Assembly (NCBI RefSeq): GCF_028858725.1
Contig: NC_084773.1
Location: 10,468,350 to 10,532,349 of the forward strand
DNA length: 64,000 nucleotides
Direction of reading: 5' to 3'
Source: Colius striatus
Taxonomy: Eukaryota; Chordata; Aves; Coliiformes; Coliidae
Shown: piece after piece, positions 29,064 to 57,449 of the stretch
Numbering within the stretch: the first letter of the stretch is position 1
Layout of the letters: the number at the start of each line of letters is the position of its first letter
The notes under the pieces: generated by a model
Databases searched by the model: none
Seen by the model: only the letters and a program-made list of their open reading frames with translations
What the model was told of the DNA's origin: nothing
Position numbers and translations under genes: made by a program

Positions 29064-30639
29064 CTATCAAGCGGAAAACTAAAGTCTCCAGCTCTTTAAA
29101 CTTTGTATTAAAGTAAGACGGGATTTTCTCTCTTTCTTAATACACAGAATTGCAGTAAGTCATGCTAATCAAATGGTTGCACTAAGACACACAATCCAGT
29201 ATAATTAGAACTAAGAAAGTTCAACATGGTTACATGTCCCAAATGCTAACATTTCTGATGGGAAGAAAACTTATCATGTTAGTCTAGTCCACTGTATACA
29301 TCTCTTCTCCTCCCAGCACTGCCTATCAATAAAGAAATCTGAACTTACTCAGCCAATGTGGACAGCTGTGACTAAATGCTTTGAAGTTCTTAATTATAGC
29401 AAGCAACAAGAAAGCTATGTGTTAAACAATCATCCCAGATAAGTGTTTAAGTGATAAAAAAGCTAGTTTTCCAAGTTTTCCCATGTCCTCTTCATGAGAA
29501 AGTTCACCCCATTCAGATCAGTTGTTTCTGGCAGCAAAGAATGTCTAACTACAAGTCACTCTTCAGTCTATCCAAGAAAAGTTAACATTTGCCAAAGTAA
29601 ACTTGGTTCTTTAGAAAACAATCAGGTGCTTACAATTACTTAAGAATGATAGCTGATTATAAGCTACACAAGATGACCAAAAGCCCACAGGTGTCTGGAA
29701 TTCAGCACATAGCCACTCCCCCCTGCAGCTGTAGAGCACACATGAATGGCAAAGAGCACTTCACTGCTAGTGAAATTGACAAGTACGCGGATGTTTATTA
29801 TCCTACCCAAAAGATACACAAACAATACGATGCAGTTACTACAAACACCATTTAGAAATAAACACATCTGTTAAAAGAGGTGGTTAATTCATGAAAAGCA
29901 CCTTGGCCAGCACCCCAGTCTAGCTGAGAAGAAACATACACTGTACAACAAAACTGCTACCTAGTTGACACTAAAGAGATATTGGCAGAGGAAATACACA
30001 GAAACTGAACTTCCAGAAGTTCTTGTAGTTGCCGTTTATCAACCTGTGACTATTTTAAACAGCCTGCAGCTGCAATTCCATTATACCTTTAGTCAAGCAC
30101 CAATCACCTCTTAACTCTTTTTACAAGAAATTGAAGGAGAAAAGTGTTCATAGCACAAGGTGACAATTTAAAATAAGCTCTAATGCAAACCAGATTAACC
30201 TTCCAATATCACCTACACGGACTAAACTGGAAAGTGACTAAATTCACAAAATTACTTCTAAACATAATATTATCCTGTTAGAACTCCTCAGTCTCTGAAA
30301 GACAAGAGTTCAGCGTGAACATGTCCAGGAAGTACACCACAGCTCTCAGTCACCGGGAATATCAAACGCTGACAGTTTTAACAAGCGACAACATTGAAAT
30401 TAACATCGTCCTTAAACACCACAAACGCGGTCTCAATACACAATAAAGAAAGCTTTTTTTCCACGTAAGAAAACCGATTGCACCTGACTGTTCAAAGGGC
30501 ACCCCAGGAATTCACGTTTACAAACTGCTTTTCTACCAGTGCTGATGTTTTCTTTGCGGGGTAATTACGAAGAATGAAACAAAGTTATGGGGCCCGTGAA
30601 AAAACTGACACCCCACCCACTCCCTTCCAAGTCCAGGGG

Positions 30640-31310
30640 CATCAGAGCCCCCGGGGCCGAAACAGCAGCGCAGCTCCGCATACAGATAGGCTCGGGAGGG
30701 CAGGAAGAGCCCCGCTCGCCTCACCGCGGGAAGCCGGGAAATCTACCAGGGGCTGGGGCGCTCCCAGCAGCGGGACGGCACCGCGGCAGGGGCTTCTCCG
30801 CCAGCGGGGCGGGCAAGGGCGGCCACCCCCACTCCCCCCCTTACCGCCGATGATGGTGCGGATGAGGGAGGCGTGCCCCGGGCAGTCGACCAGCGTGAAC
30901 TGAAGCTCGCCGGGCCCCGGGCCGAGCTGCGGCGGCAGGGCGGTGCGCAGGCAGGAGAAGCCCAGGTCCAGCGTGATGCCGCGCGCCCGGCTCTGCGGTG
31001 CCCGGTCGAAGGCGGCGGTGGAGCCGGTGGTGCTCAGCGCCCGTGCCAGCGCCGTCTTCCCGCTGTCGATGTGGCCCAGGACGCCCACATTCACGTTGAG
31101 GACGCGGGGCGCCGAGGACCCGGCGGCCATGACGGCGCTGCACCCGGCGGTCCGTCCCAACAGCGCCCCTGCGGCAACGCGGGCCCCGCCGCCGCCGTTC
31201 CGCGCGCCGCGGCCGCCTCAGCCCCGGGCGGCGGGAAAAGCCGTCGCTGCCCCGCCGAGGTTACAGCAGAGGGAACGCGAAGCCCCAGCGAAATGCGGGC
31301 GCCTTCCCCC
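30640..31310 (-). promoter_or_regulatory. EEFSEC: CpG island and promoter of EEFSEC
   Basis: The sequence changes abruptly from AT-rich intron to dense CpG and GC over exon 1 and its 5' flank. No TATA box is visible upstream of the start codon at 31130. The minus strand carries a TTTTCCCGCC word at 31239-31230 that matches an E2F-type site. A TATA-less CpG-island promoter with dispersed initiation is therefore likely, with transcription starting between roughly 31150 and 31310. The exact start site cannot be read from sequence. The many long frames on both strands here are by-products of the high GC content. Confidence 0.7.
30845..31130 (-). CDS. EEFSEC: EEFSEC coding exon 1 (selenocysteine-specific elongation factor, N-terminus)
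   Basis: This exon encodes the first 95 residues plus one base of codon 96 of the translation GTPase that carries Sec-tRNA(Sec) to ribosomes paused at UGA with the help of SECIS and SECISBP2. The G1 P-loop GHIDSGKT lies at residues 19-26, the switch I/G2 stretch RGITLDLGF at 50-58, and the G3 motif DCPGH at 82-86, followed by RTIIG. The ATG at 31130 has a strong Kozak context (G at -3 and +4). The frame continues upstream only to non-ATG codons such as TTG at 31160. The exon ends in the donor GTAAGG at 30844, in phase 1. Between G2 and G3 the segment is shorter than the human one as I remember it, lacking an acidic, proline-rich stretch. The rest of the GTPase domain (NKID) and the C-terminal domains are outside the window. 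Identification is secure. Confidence 0.95.
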
Positions 31311-31515
31311 ACAGGGCTGATGCGAAACTGTGCTCGAGCACGTATTAAGCATCGTTGCTTTAGCAGCACACACATGCTGAAAGATGACTCCAGAGGGCAA
31401 AAGCTTGGTCAATTTCATCATTACTCACAGGTTCTGCAGCTGTGCCTGCGGGGATGGAAACCAGCCGCCCTCTGACAGAGAGCCCTGACTCACCCCCTGG
31501 CACCTGCTTGCAAGT

Positions 31516-31712
31516 TTCAGAGAATTATAGGACTGTAGGAGTTGGAAGAGACCGCTAGAGATCATCCAGCCAAGCTCCTGCTAAAGCAGCTTCACCCCAA
31601 ACAGGTCACACAGGAATGGGTCCAGGTGGGTCTTGAAACCTCCACAACCTCTCTGGGCAGGAGAATTCCCTCCACTGTCTACACACTCAACCTCCACCAA
31701 ACCTCCTCCCCA
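31516..31712 (-). mobile_element. CR1 LINE fragment, 5'-truncated, minus orientation
   Basis: The plus strand reads AGAATTATAG, then GTTGGAAGAGACC, GAGATCATCCAGCC, CTGCTAAAGCAG, CACAGGAATG, and CCACAACCTCTCTGGGCAG in order. These are the landmarks of the reverse complement of the 3' end of avian CR1 elements as I know them. The (CATAGAAT)-like start corresponds to the element's 3' terminal octamer repeat, so the sense strand of CR1 is the minus strand. It is an old, diverged copy with a small internal deletion compared with the consensus I remember. It lacks coding sequence and fades out after about 31700. It lies just upstream of the EEFSEC promoter. Confidence 0.88.
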
Positions 31713-33966
31713 ACCTCATGTAGAAGAGGCAATTAAAGCAGTTTACTTTGATGGCCACACACCTGATGGCTAGTGCCCCCTCCCCATGTGTGAGTCTGAG
31801 GCTCCTCAGGGCTAGGTCTAATTGCAACAGGAAGGAGACAACAGCACAGGCTGCAGAGAGCCCCAAGGCAACTAGCACGTTTAGTTAGTCACTGTAGGGC
31901 TGCTTAGCCAAAAGGCATTGATGTAAGTCACTTGGCCTTACTGATAACTCAGGAGGCACACGGGGCCAAATGAAACTTAACGTGTTTGCTCTGCATGTTC
32001 AAGAGTGACTACTAACTAGTTCTAAGTACCACTTCAAATTTCAACAGCTGTTTACAAGCCAAAAAGGCAACACTGTGTTATGGACTTCCCACAGGTGTCC
32101 AAGAAGACTAGACTTGCACTATATTCTACAGACTTGGTTTCCTTTCAGAACAGTGCTGTTGCTTTTTTGCTCTCCCTGTACAGAAATACATATTGGTAAC
32201 AGAATTTACCATTCACATCTCACTAATCAGTGAGCCACAAGTGTAAGATGAATCACCAAAGGTTATCTTCAGTATCATGGATTTAGGTTTTAGGCCTGGA
32301 CTCCAAACTTCAGGCTTTTACTTACAAACATAGTTGCTTCATATAACAGCAGTTTCTATATAAAAGAGTTTGCAGAGCTTTAAAGCTGAGTACTCCTGCT
32401 GAATCACACAGAGGTCAAGATGACAGAACCAATGACTCAGTGACAGGGGAAGAAAAAATAGCAGACATTCCTAGCTGCCAGTGCTATTTGAGAGACAACT
32501 ATCTCCCTAAAGGAAACAAGTACTCACAAGTACTGCCAATGCATTGAGCTAGCCTGCTTAATAGACTTCTTGAGCAGAATAGTTCAGTTTGATGGGACCT
32601 CTGTCATGGGAGCCAAATTAAGCATACTGTCACTTTTCAGACCAAGTTCCCAGGCTTTGAATGGTTTCCTGTTAAATCATAAGGCTCGTGTACACTTCAG
32701 TGCCCTGAATGTCTCAATCTGTTATATCAATACATACTTCCAAAGCAAAGGGAAAGTACACAGCTATTCCCACAAGAAAAGGCCCTACAGTTATAATCCA
32801 TACAGATATCCCTGTATCATATTACCTACCATTTCATTATTTTTACCATTATTAGATGAGTTCAGAAGGAAAAGGTGGAAAAAGGTCTGATTCCAGATCT
32901 GCATTAGCCAGCAGTCTTCCCAAAACATCTATAATACATGCCATCTTCAGCAGGCTTTGTCAAAGCATAGAGGTCTGAAAGCTTCTACAACTCTTAGGAA
33001 AACCAGCAATGAAGGAGGTGGCTATCTCAATGGCTCACCCAGGGTAAGAAGCTACAGCGAGAGCTCAGGTGTGACCCATTTAGCCTGGATTGCCAACTTG
33101 CAAATGAAATACTGTGTTTTTCTGAGACAGTAACCAGTAAGTAGAGAGATACTGGAGAGAACTTCTGGGACTACAAACAAAAAAAAACCAACAGAAAATA
33201 AAGGGGTTTTTTTAATAACGTTATAGTGGTCTGCAAGAGGAAATGTGTTTGTTTTTGTTGTTTCTTCCTTTAGATGCAGCAAAGACTTGCAACTCTAGAT
33301 AGGCAAGGTTACCCCTGTGTAGTGGGAAGGAAAAAAACAAAACACAAAGTTTTCTACAGTGTCTACAGTTTTGTTGTTACTACTCAGGACATGCCTCTCT
33401 CTCCAGGATTTTAAAGTCTGTGGATCTGAGTTTGGAATATATTACTTTAAGGCACAGCTCTTTGGAAAATCAGGGTGCACATGGTACCTATGAAAAAATT
33501 TGATGAGACATAAGCACTTTTATTCAGTGATCACAGGACCATTCTGTTAGCTTTCTGAATTAGAGATTAGGAAATTAAGAGATGGCATTAATCAAGGATC
33601 GTCACTCCTACTGCTTTGATACTAAGAAGGAAAAATCTTTCAGCTTCTTTTGCAGGAAACAGAACAAAGCCCTCTACACACACATATACATAGGTCCTGG
33701 TATTACTAAGACAGAGAGGGGAATGGTAAAATGAAAGAATCCCAGCTTCTCCAGATTTTTCTATATTCCTCATGAACCAAGCAGTTTATACCATTTAGCT
33801 GTTTTTCTTGTTTTCCCCTCAATATACATTCCTCTTCACAGTTGTTCTCTCTTATACTGAATTTCTTCTTTAAAAAGGGTTCACTTTAATTGCTAAAGTT
33901 TATGGACTCATGGGAAAAAGGGCAGGAAGTCAGACTTTGGGGATAGGATAAAAATGTAAAGGTCAT

Positions 33967-33984
33967 TCACACACTCACACACAC
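33967..33984. repeat. CA-rich microsatellite
   Basis: A short imperfect CA run (CACACACTCACACACACG) is followed by a CT-rich stretch. It lies in the EEFSEC-RUVBL1 intergenic region. Confidence 0.6.
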
Positions 33985-36900
33985 GTACTCTCTCTCACTC
34001 CAAAAATAATACACTATTTGACAGTTTCAGAATTCAGCATGTCCCATTGAAATTTGAAAGCTTATGTGAAACTAGGCCACGTCCTGTAACCTCAAACATT
34101 TAGTCTAGGAAAACAGCTCTCAAGTCTCCAGCTCCCACATCGGGTATCGCATGACGTCTGTGCCAAATAGGAGACCTCAAAGAGGGGGGCAAAAGAAACG
34201 TTGGTAAAATGAGTTGATTAAACCTGGGGAATAACTGTTCAGACTCTTGGTGACAGGTATTATTTTTTCTGGTTAACTGGATAATGAAATATTAAATTAT
34301 ACTCAAAGCATTTATAACATGAGATGGGTAGAGTGGTCGAATAGCTTGCTTATGTTGCATCTGGTGACATGGACAAAGGAGAAAAATGACTCATGCTTTG
34401 CAATCAAATTATTTTACTCTCCCCCTCTAACGTGTCAACTATTCAAAAATCACAAAAAACATGTTGAAGTTCAGCTTCACTATCTCCTCATAGTGATGCA
34501 CCATAACACATCAGACATCAATCATGAAAGATCATTTAAGTTATTTAAGTTCAGATCTGAACTTTCCAGTAGTTCCACTTGTGCTCTGCTCTTTCTGGGG
34601 AATAAACAATTAATCCTGTGTGGTCTAAAGGATTATTGTTTATTTTCCCTCACCCAAATGTACTCTTCTCCTCCTCTTTAATTGCCATTTCAGTACAACG
34701 CTCAAAGAACATATGGAATGAGTAAAACAATCAATACAACGAGCTATGCCAAACCACACATAGCTTATGGATGATTGTAAACCCCCTTAAGTAATACTAA
34801 CATGAGCAAGAAGCAACCTGACATCTATGAAGCAAAAAAGTTTTTACTGGTTCTTTTTGACACTGAAATATCCTCTTCTACTGCAAATACAAACCCAAAT
34901 AATTTTCAGAACACTTTCTGTGGGTCAATACTAAAATTGTACCTTTGTCACGGCAGTTGACTTTATTTATTGAACAGCAATGGTCACTAGCAGACTGTTT
35001 TAGACTCTATTCTAATTCTGGTTTTGAGACATCATATTGACGTGGACAAACAACTAACACTTCTGATCATTACCCACTTTTATCAGGGAAAATCTATAAT
35101 TGAATTAGTATTTCTAAAGTTAAAGAACCTTCTGTAGCATATCTTATTTTTACATCCATGGAATATTTCTGTCCTTCCTCTAAGTTAAAATGAAGATTAA
35201 CAGCAACGTTCTATTCCTAGAACCATCTACATTCCTACATATTCCATTTCACCTAAAAAAAAGAACAGCAAATATTATTAGTCTTCGAAATGCCATCATC
35301 TCAAAAATCGGCAGAGCTGCAAAATCAGATGAGATTACATGGGGCATATAGACAAATTTCAGTCCAAGTTAACCAGTTACTATGTTATTTCACACATTGC
35401 TAGCCTGTCTTAAAAGAAAGGCCATACTTAGCCTGGACCTCTTGTTAATAATATCACTGCCTTCAGAGCTCTTGTCTCAAGACTTCAGAGCTCAGTTTCA
35501 AGAAGACTTGCTAATTATTCTTCCAGAATTGGCAGAAACTTGAACTCTGACCAGGCTTGCCCACAACACTTGCGGCAGTTTAATGCACTAGAGAAATCAA
35601 AGTTGTATATTTGCTCTTTTACAGAGAAAAAAAAGGCTGTAGTTCAGTACATATTAGGCATTTGTGTTCTGTGACTAATAGGACCCTGAGAGGATGTAGA
35701 GTCCAATAGCACACATGCTTTTCTAATTATTTAAAGGATAGCTCATATTTGTTAGATTTAAAAATTCTTAGCTAAGCAGTTGTATAATAGAACTCCCTTA
35801 CAAGCTGTTGAACTACATATGTGTGCAATTATGTTGTAATTACAATTTTAAACTCGATTATGTAAATATAAACTGACAGAACAATCAACAGAAAAAGAAA
35901 GCAACAAACAGCAAAGTGTTTTCTTTCCTGAATGACATTTGTAACAAAACTAATGGAAGCTCTTAGACAAAAAGAGAATTAATAGCATACATATCATTCA
36001 CTGGGCTTCTGCAAATTGAATCATAACTCTCATCCTTCATAAAAGCCACTCATCATAGGACTGCTTTTGCAGTTGTCCCTGGCCGTGCACGGGAAAGCCA
36101 AGATAGCACCATCCCTTTGCACAGAGAGCAGTCCTGCATGCTATAGTGTTAATCCATTGTCCTTGAGTGTTGCTGACACAATGACAGTTTTATAATTAAA
36201 TACAGAAAACACTATATATCTATGATCCATGGGAAGAGAGTATCCTCTTTTTGAGAGAGAGATCCCAATATTTACCAATAAGAAGTCATTGGAACTGCAG
36301 GTTCCCAGAGCCCATCTAAAATTTCGCAGTGAGGGATGTCCATCTCAAGCATTTAAACACTACATTAAAAAAAAAAGCAAAGCACAAATTACAATTGAAC
36401 TACAGTTATGTGCTGTTATAATCTAAAAGCTGTAGCATCACACATGATAAAAGGAAGGTAAGATCTGTGAGGCTACGAAACTATCTGCTGAAAAGGTGGA
36501 GTACTTTTCCTGACTTCAGTAGGTCAGAGCTCACGAGGGGCATATGTTAAAGCCTCAGATAACTACAGAAAGGCTTTGGACACAAGGAATAAAATCATTT
36601 TGCAGTTACATTGAAAGATAGAAGTGAGTTACACTGAGCAGCTAAGAGATCACCCTTACTCTCTGAGAGAAATTTAGAAAACACCTTTGGAAAGCCTCAA
36701 CATACTTCTGTAAGCTAAAGCCAGAAAAGGTTTTCAGACAGTATTGCTCAGGGTTCTGAGCCTGCTCTCAGCCGGCCACGGGCTGCCCAAGTGCCCAGGA
36801 CATGGTAAGGGCACCCAGTACCATGCTGAGCCAGGAGGCACCATGGGCTCCATTCTGCCCTGGATGAGGAGAGGAGCGGAGAAGCACCGGCTCCAAGGCC

Positions 36901-37159
36901 AAACCAGGCTCACTGAAGGCAGAAGATGTTCACGCAGATGGAGGACCACCAAGGCACAAGCTGCTTTTCCCTCCAGGACGGCCTGTGCTCGCCTCCCGCC
37001 AGCCGTGCCCGGCCTCGCTCCTCCGCAGCGCTGGCGTCCGGCCGGGCCCCGTGGAGGCGGCGCACACGGAAGCGGCTGGACGGACCCTTAGGAAATGCAC
37101 TCGCGGCGCTGACAGGCACACGCCGCTGCCAGTAAGGAGCGAGGGCGCCGCCACGACAG

Positions 37160-37164
37160 CCAAT
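37160..37164 (+). promoter_or_regulatory. RUVBL1: CCAAT box (NF-Y type)
   Basis: AGCCAATGG on the sense strand, about 115 bp before the RUVBL1 start codon, matches the NF-Y consensus core including its flanks. It lies directly before a tract of GC boxes, an arrangement common in TATA-less promoters. Confidence 0.65.
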
Positions 37165-37172
37165 GGCGCGGC

Positions 37173-37195
37173 GGGGCGCGGCGGGGCGGGGCGGG
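37173..37195 (+). promoter_or_regulatory. RUVBL1: GC-box cluster with G-quadruplex potential
   Basis: Four G-runs of 4, 4, 4 and 3 guanines are separated by loops of 6, 1 and 1 nt, meeting the usual G3+N1-7 pattern on the coding strand. The same bases include overlapping GGGGCGGGGC Sp1/KLF-type sites. The cluster sits about 85 bp before the RUVBL1 ATG. Confidence 0.6.
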
Positions 37196-37208
37196 CGGCC
37201 GAGCGCCG

Positions 37209-53825
<16,617 letters not shown>

Positions 53826-54575
53826 AGAGCTTATCACGTTAGATGCTTTGAAGTGGTTTTAACCCTTACCCAGGGCTGGCTTAATTACTGAATGAGAAAT
53901 GTCAATGGTTTGTCTCTTTTGGGACTGAAAAATATTTAAATGTTGGGCTGCTTTGTCAGGCCAGGATTAGCTATCAAGTGTTCCTGTTTCATTATCAACA
54001 ATAAGATGCTCCATGATGTCTGTGTAACATCTTAGTCTCCCTTTCACGAGTATATAATGACATGAATAGCTCTTGACCCGTCAGTTATATCTTTAGATTT
54101 CGTTACAGGAGAGCTCTAACTGAAGTTGATGCTTAAGAATAATCTATTTTCTTTATGAATGGTGTTTTAAAATAGTTTCCTTTTACAGATGAGAAGGGGT
54201 TTTTTTTGAATCCAAGTTTGTCTGAAGTGCTTTATAATGAAATGTTTCAAGAACAGTGGAAGCTGGTGTGTGTTTGCATGGATGTTGACCTGCCCAAAGG
54301 AACAGTCACAGCAAGGTGCAATTAAAGCTGAATACAAGTGAAATAGATCTGCAACAGAAAAACAGATCTATAGCTAAGAAATAGTAATGGCACCTTTTTG
54401 AAGTGTTTACTCTTTTTTTTAGGTCTTGGTTTTGTTTTCTGAAGCCTCCTTTGGGGAATGCAGAAATACACAAACTAGTTAACTTCACCCTATTTTTAAA
54501 ACCTCTCTTCCAGAGTAATTTAACCTTTCTGTATGTTTTCTTGAAACAGATTAAATAAAAATTGCTTTCCATCAT
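53826..54575 (+). other. RUVBL1: RUVBL1 3' UTR (approximate end)
   Basis: The non-coding stretch from the stop codon to shortly after the AATAAA at 54554 gives a 3' UTR of about 750 nt. An earlier ATTAAA at 54321-54326 could give a shorter form. The end is inferred from the signal, not observed. Confidence 0.7.
54554..54559 (+). terminator. RUVBL1: Polyadenylation signal of RUVBL1
   Basis: A canonical AATAAA is followed within about 30 nt by a T-rich downstream stretch (CTTCTCTTTTTCTTACTG). Cleavage is expected near 54575. Confidence 0.75.
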
Positions 54576-55979
54576 GCTTAGCTTCTCTTTTTCTTACTGT
54601 CTGTCCCCACCTGCTGCTTCATCAGGAAACAAACATTTGCAAACCAGAAATTCATTCCTGCTCTGCACAGACTTGATATGAACTCAGCCTTAGTTTCTTG
54701 TTCACAAAGCAATGCTTCCTTGGTTTGTAAAGCAGGGGTACTTGATTGCTGCACAACACTCTCAGGATAGACAACTGAAAGATTAAAGTCCTACTAACAG
54801 TGAAATACAAATTCATTTAACCATGTCAATGGATGAAGGGGAAAAAGGTGTAGAAGCTTTATAAAGTGACTAAACTCACATTCTGTGCCAGAGCTAATTA
54901 TTTAAATCACCTTTAGTGAAACACTAAACACTTTAAAACACTTTACGTACATTTAAATAAGCCTAGTTTGGAGAGTAGGGTGGGAAGGGAAGAAAGAACT
55001 TGCCGCAAGAGCCACATTTTAAATATCCTTTTTAGCAGCTGCAAAGGGGAGAAGCTGAGTTTGCAATTAATACTTCTAGCTCATTTAAAATTTTAACCCA
55101 CATTCCTAAGTGAGAAGCTTTTAAACTTTGGTTTTTAAATGACAAGTACCCAACATAAGAGCTACTCAGCCTTCCATTAGTCCCTCACAAGAGAGTCACT
55201 GGTTCCTCACACTGACAGAATTTCAGTAATATTGTATTAGGCAGACACTGGCAACACTTTTTATTTTTTCTTACAAAGGTAAAAAGCGCCTCTTAAACAT
55301 TTTGCTTCCTAACAGGTTTTCTTTATAAGAGTTCCTGGTAGTTAGAGAAGCTAAAGTCATTACAGAGCCATAACATGCATGTTTATATAAAATACATGGC
55401 TTAATTTCTACATGTCAAATGTAACAAAGCTTCCTTGTTCAGTCTGATTCATCATCCTTTTGGGGAAGGAGTCCAGCTGCTGAATCCCTCCATCCTCACC
55501 CCCATGTGCTCTAGAGGCTTGTCTCTTCCTTGCACTGAAGTGCTGTTAGTGGCAATCGCTAATGATTTTTCAGCTCCAAAAACCAGGGGCTGGACAGCAG
55601 AGACTGCTGGGGGAAAAAAGGCAGAGCTGGAAGGGAGCTGCATGGTCTGGATTTAATAATGTTTTGATCACATTCTACCATCTCAGTCATGTAAAAACCT
55701 GTCCCATTCTTCAAAGTAAAATTCAGTGCTCTGTCAGCCAACTCTAATTAGCTTTTGTACTTTAAATAATCTATCTACTCCTTTCTCTACATCTGCAACT
55801 AAATGGCAGTGACAGAGATATTTAATGAATGACTTTTTGGTTTATCTGTGAATATTTTTGGCCAAGGAGCAATCCTGCTTTCAGACCTAAAAATCCTCTC
55901 TCTTCCTGACTCCAGATGAATAAAGATGCAATTACACCATCAGACTAATTTTCACAGCACTTCTAAAATCTCTTTTTAC

Positions 55980-56165
55980 TGTGGCAGGATGCCACGTTCC
56001 GCTTTAGTTCTGCGGCAACGATGGAAAGAGACCTGGTGAATTAAGCTGCTGCATGGCCAAAATTGAACCTTTTTTTCCTGTTGCCGTTTGAAAGTCCTTC
56101 TTGGCAACGATGAACGTGGTTGTTTAAGAATATAAGCACCATTTTCATTTGAGTTCACTGAAGTA
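55980..56165. promoter_or_regulatory. Candidate regulatory block with repeated GGCAAC half sites
   Basis: GGCAACGATG occurs at about 56012 and again at about 56103. An inverted GTTGCCG lies at about 56081. GGCAAC is the RGYAAC half of RFX X-boxes. Several CpGs survive in this stretch while its surroundings are CpG-poor. No frame looks coding. Enhancer identity is inference. Confidence 0.25.
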
Positions 56166-56783
56166 TCTGGCTGATCAATTTAGACAGAAGTTTGAGTAAG
56201 CCCTAAACAATTCTGGGTGCCAGAGCTGTTCCAAGGCCCAATCAACATTTGGTGGCATTGGCTTTAAGCTGATAAATTCAGCCCTGCTCACACAGGAGCA
56301 AGAGACTACTGGGGCTGTGAAGGTCCTCCCCTGGAAAACCAAAATCTGCAGACTGCTGTTCCCACTGCCTACCATTGGCAGGGGAGGGCACAAACTCATG
56401 ATTCTCCTTTGGCAAGGTGAGTATTTCTTTGCTTACAAAATGTTCTTTATAAAAATTCAACCTCTGTAAAACTGGGAAGAAATATCAGTTCTCACAAGTA
56501 GTAAAACAAGTGTTCCTCTGTAAAACTCCAGCTGGATAGCCTACCAGACCTCAGACAGCAAGCAAACACCTCAGAAGAAGTGAATTGTGTGCTACATGCT
56601 GAAAATAAGCAGTTCCATCCGACCCTGGTTTGATAGCTGACTTCATGACTGATGGTACCTGTCACTTGAGACTGACTGCAGCTTACACCAGTGTACTTGA
56701 GGAAGAAAACAAGATCTCAAAATACACAGGGAGGGAAAGCAGCAGCAATCAATCTACATCAACATTTTTCCCAAACCTTGAGC

Positions 56784-56811
56784 AAATAAATAAATAAATA
56801 AATAAATAAAT
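56784..56811. repeat. (AAAT)7 microsatellite
   Basis: Seven perfect AAAT units lie in the intergenic DNA downstream of RUVBL1. This is a likely polymorphic locus. Confidence 0.95.
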
Positions 56812-57449
56812 GCCCTCCCTCATGGGTTGGTTGTGTAAGACCCTCCTGACACCTGCCCAGCCAGCCAGAGCCAGCGCTCTGCAGCAGAGCTATGGCTGGT
56901 ACCAGTGATCCCCAGCCCTTCCAAAAGGCATCAGCAGCATCAGCTCTGGGGTGTACTGAGGGTAGTCCTTACCCACTGATGTACTCCTCCTAAACTCTCA
57001 GCTTTGCTACTAAAGGACTCTGTGCAAAGCAGTTTGTGCCAAGAAGGGTCTTGCTTTCCCCTTCCACAGGTTAATGTTCATATGGCAGCAAATAAGCCCC
57101 TGCCTTGTCTCTGAGCATGCACAGGCTCTGGAGAGCTCTCTCCCCAGGGTGCCATCTCTCTAAGGGCCATTAAGTGTCTACAAAAGACATAACGCTGTGA
57201 TAGAAAGGGAAAATCCTTCTGCACTAAGTGGTGAGCCAATGTTTATCTAGCCTATTAAGTGACGTCCAGCAGACTTATTGGTGTCAAAGCTTTGCCCATG
57301 AAAATAGTCTTTCATATCACCGATAAAAATAGTTCTGCCGAAAGAATCACTGCACCATATACAAGAGCTGCTGCTGAAGGATCTTTGGAAACAACAGAAA
57401 TACCTATTTGACACAAAGCTGCTGCTTGATGAGGGGAGGCACATGCACC

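Larger units (their letters stand above)
1..30844 (-). other. EEFSEC: EEFSEC intron 1 (5' part; no exon recognised)
   Basis: Everything left of the splice donor at 30844-30843 (minus strand GTAAGG) is inferred to be intron 1 of EEFSEC, transcribed towards coordinate 1. The sequence is AT-rich, has stops in every frame, and its open frames are short and show no recognisable domain. I looked for the next EEFSEC exon, which should encode the G4 region with NKID and the stretch after DCPGH, and did not recognise it, so the intron probably continues beyond the window. This gene has very long introns in mammals. It contains scattered A/T runs, short TA/CA microsatellites and a few CpG-retaining blocks listed separately. 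A missed small exon is possible because I read by eye. Confidence 0.75.
54576..57440. other. Intergenic DNA downstream of RUVBL1
   Basis: No gene is recognised here. The sequence is AT-rich to about 55400, then mixed. It includes a block with repeated GGCAACG words at 55980-56160 and an AAAT microsatellite at 56784. In human the next gene on this side is SEC61A1 in tail-to-tail orientation; I see no SEC61A1 coding sequence. Confidence 0.7.

Noticed and set aside
1..30840. EEFSEC exon 2 (G4 NKID region) searched for on the minus strand
   Set aside because: No matching stretch was recognised by eye. It is probably beyond the window, though TBLASTN with the human protein would decide.
30574..31475. 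Several long plus-strand and out-of-frame minus frames over EEFSEC exon 1
   Set aside because: They are by-products of the CpG island. Only the frame with GHIDSGKT and DCPGH is conserved, and its apparent extension to 31160 begins at a TTG.
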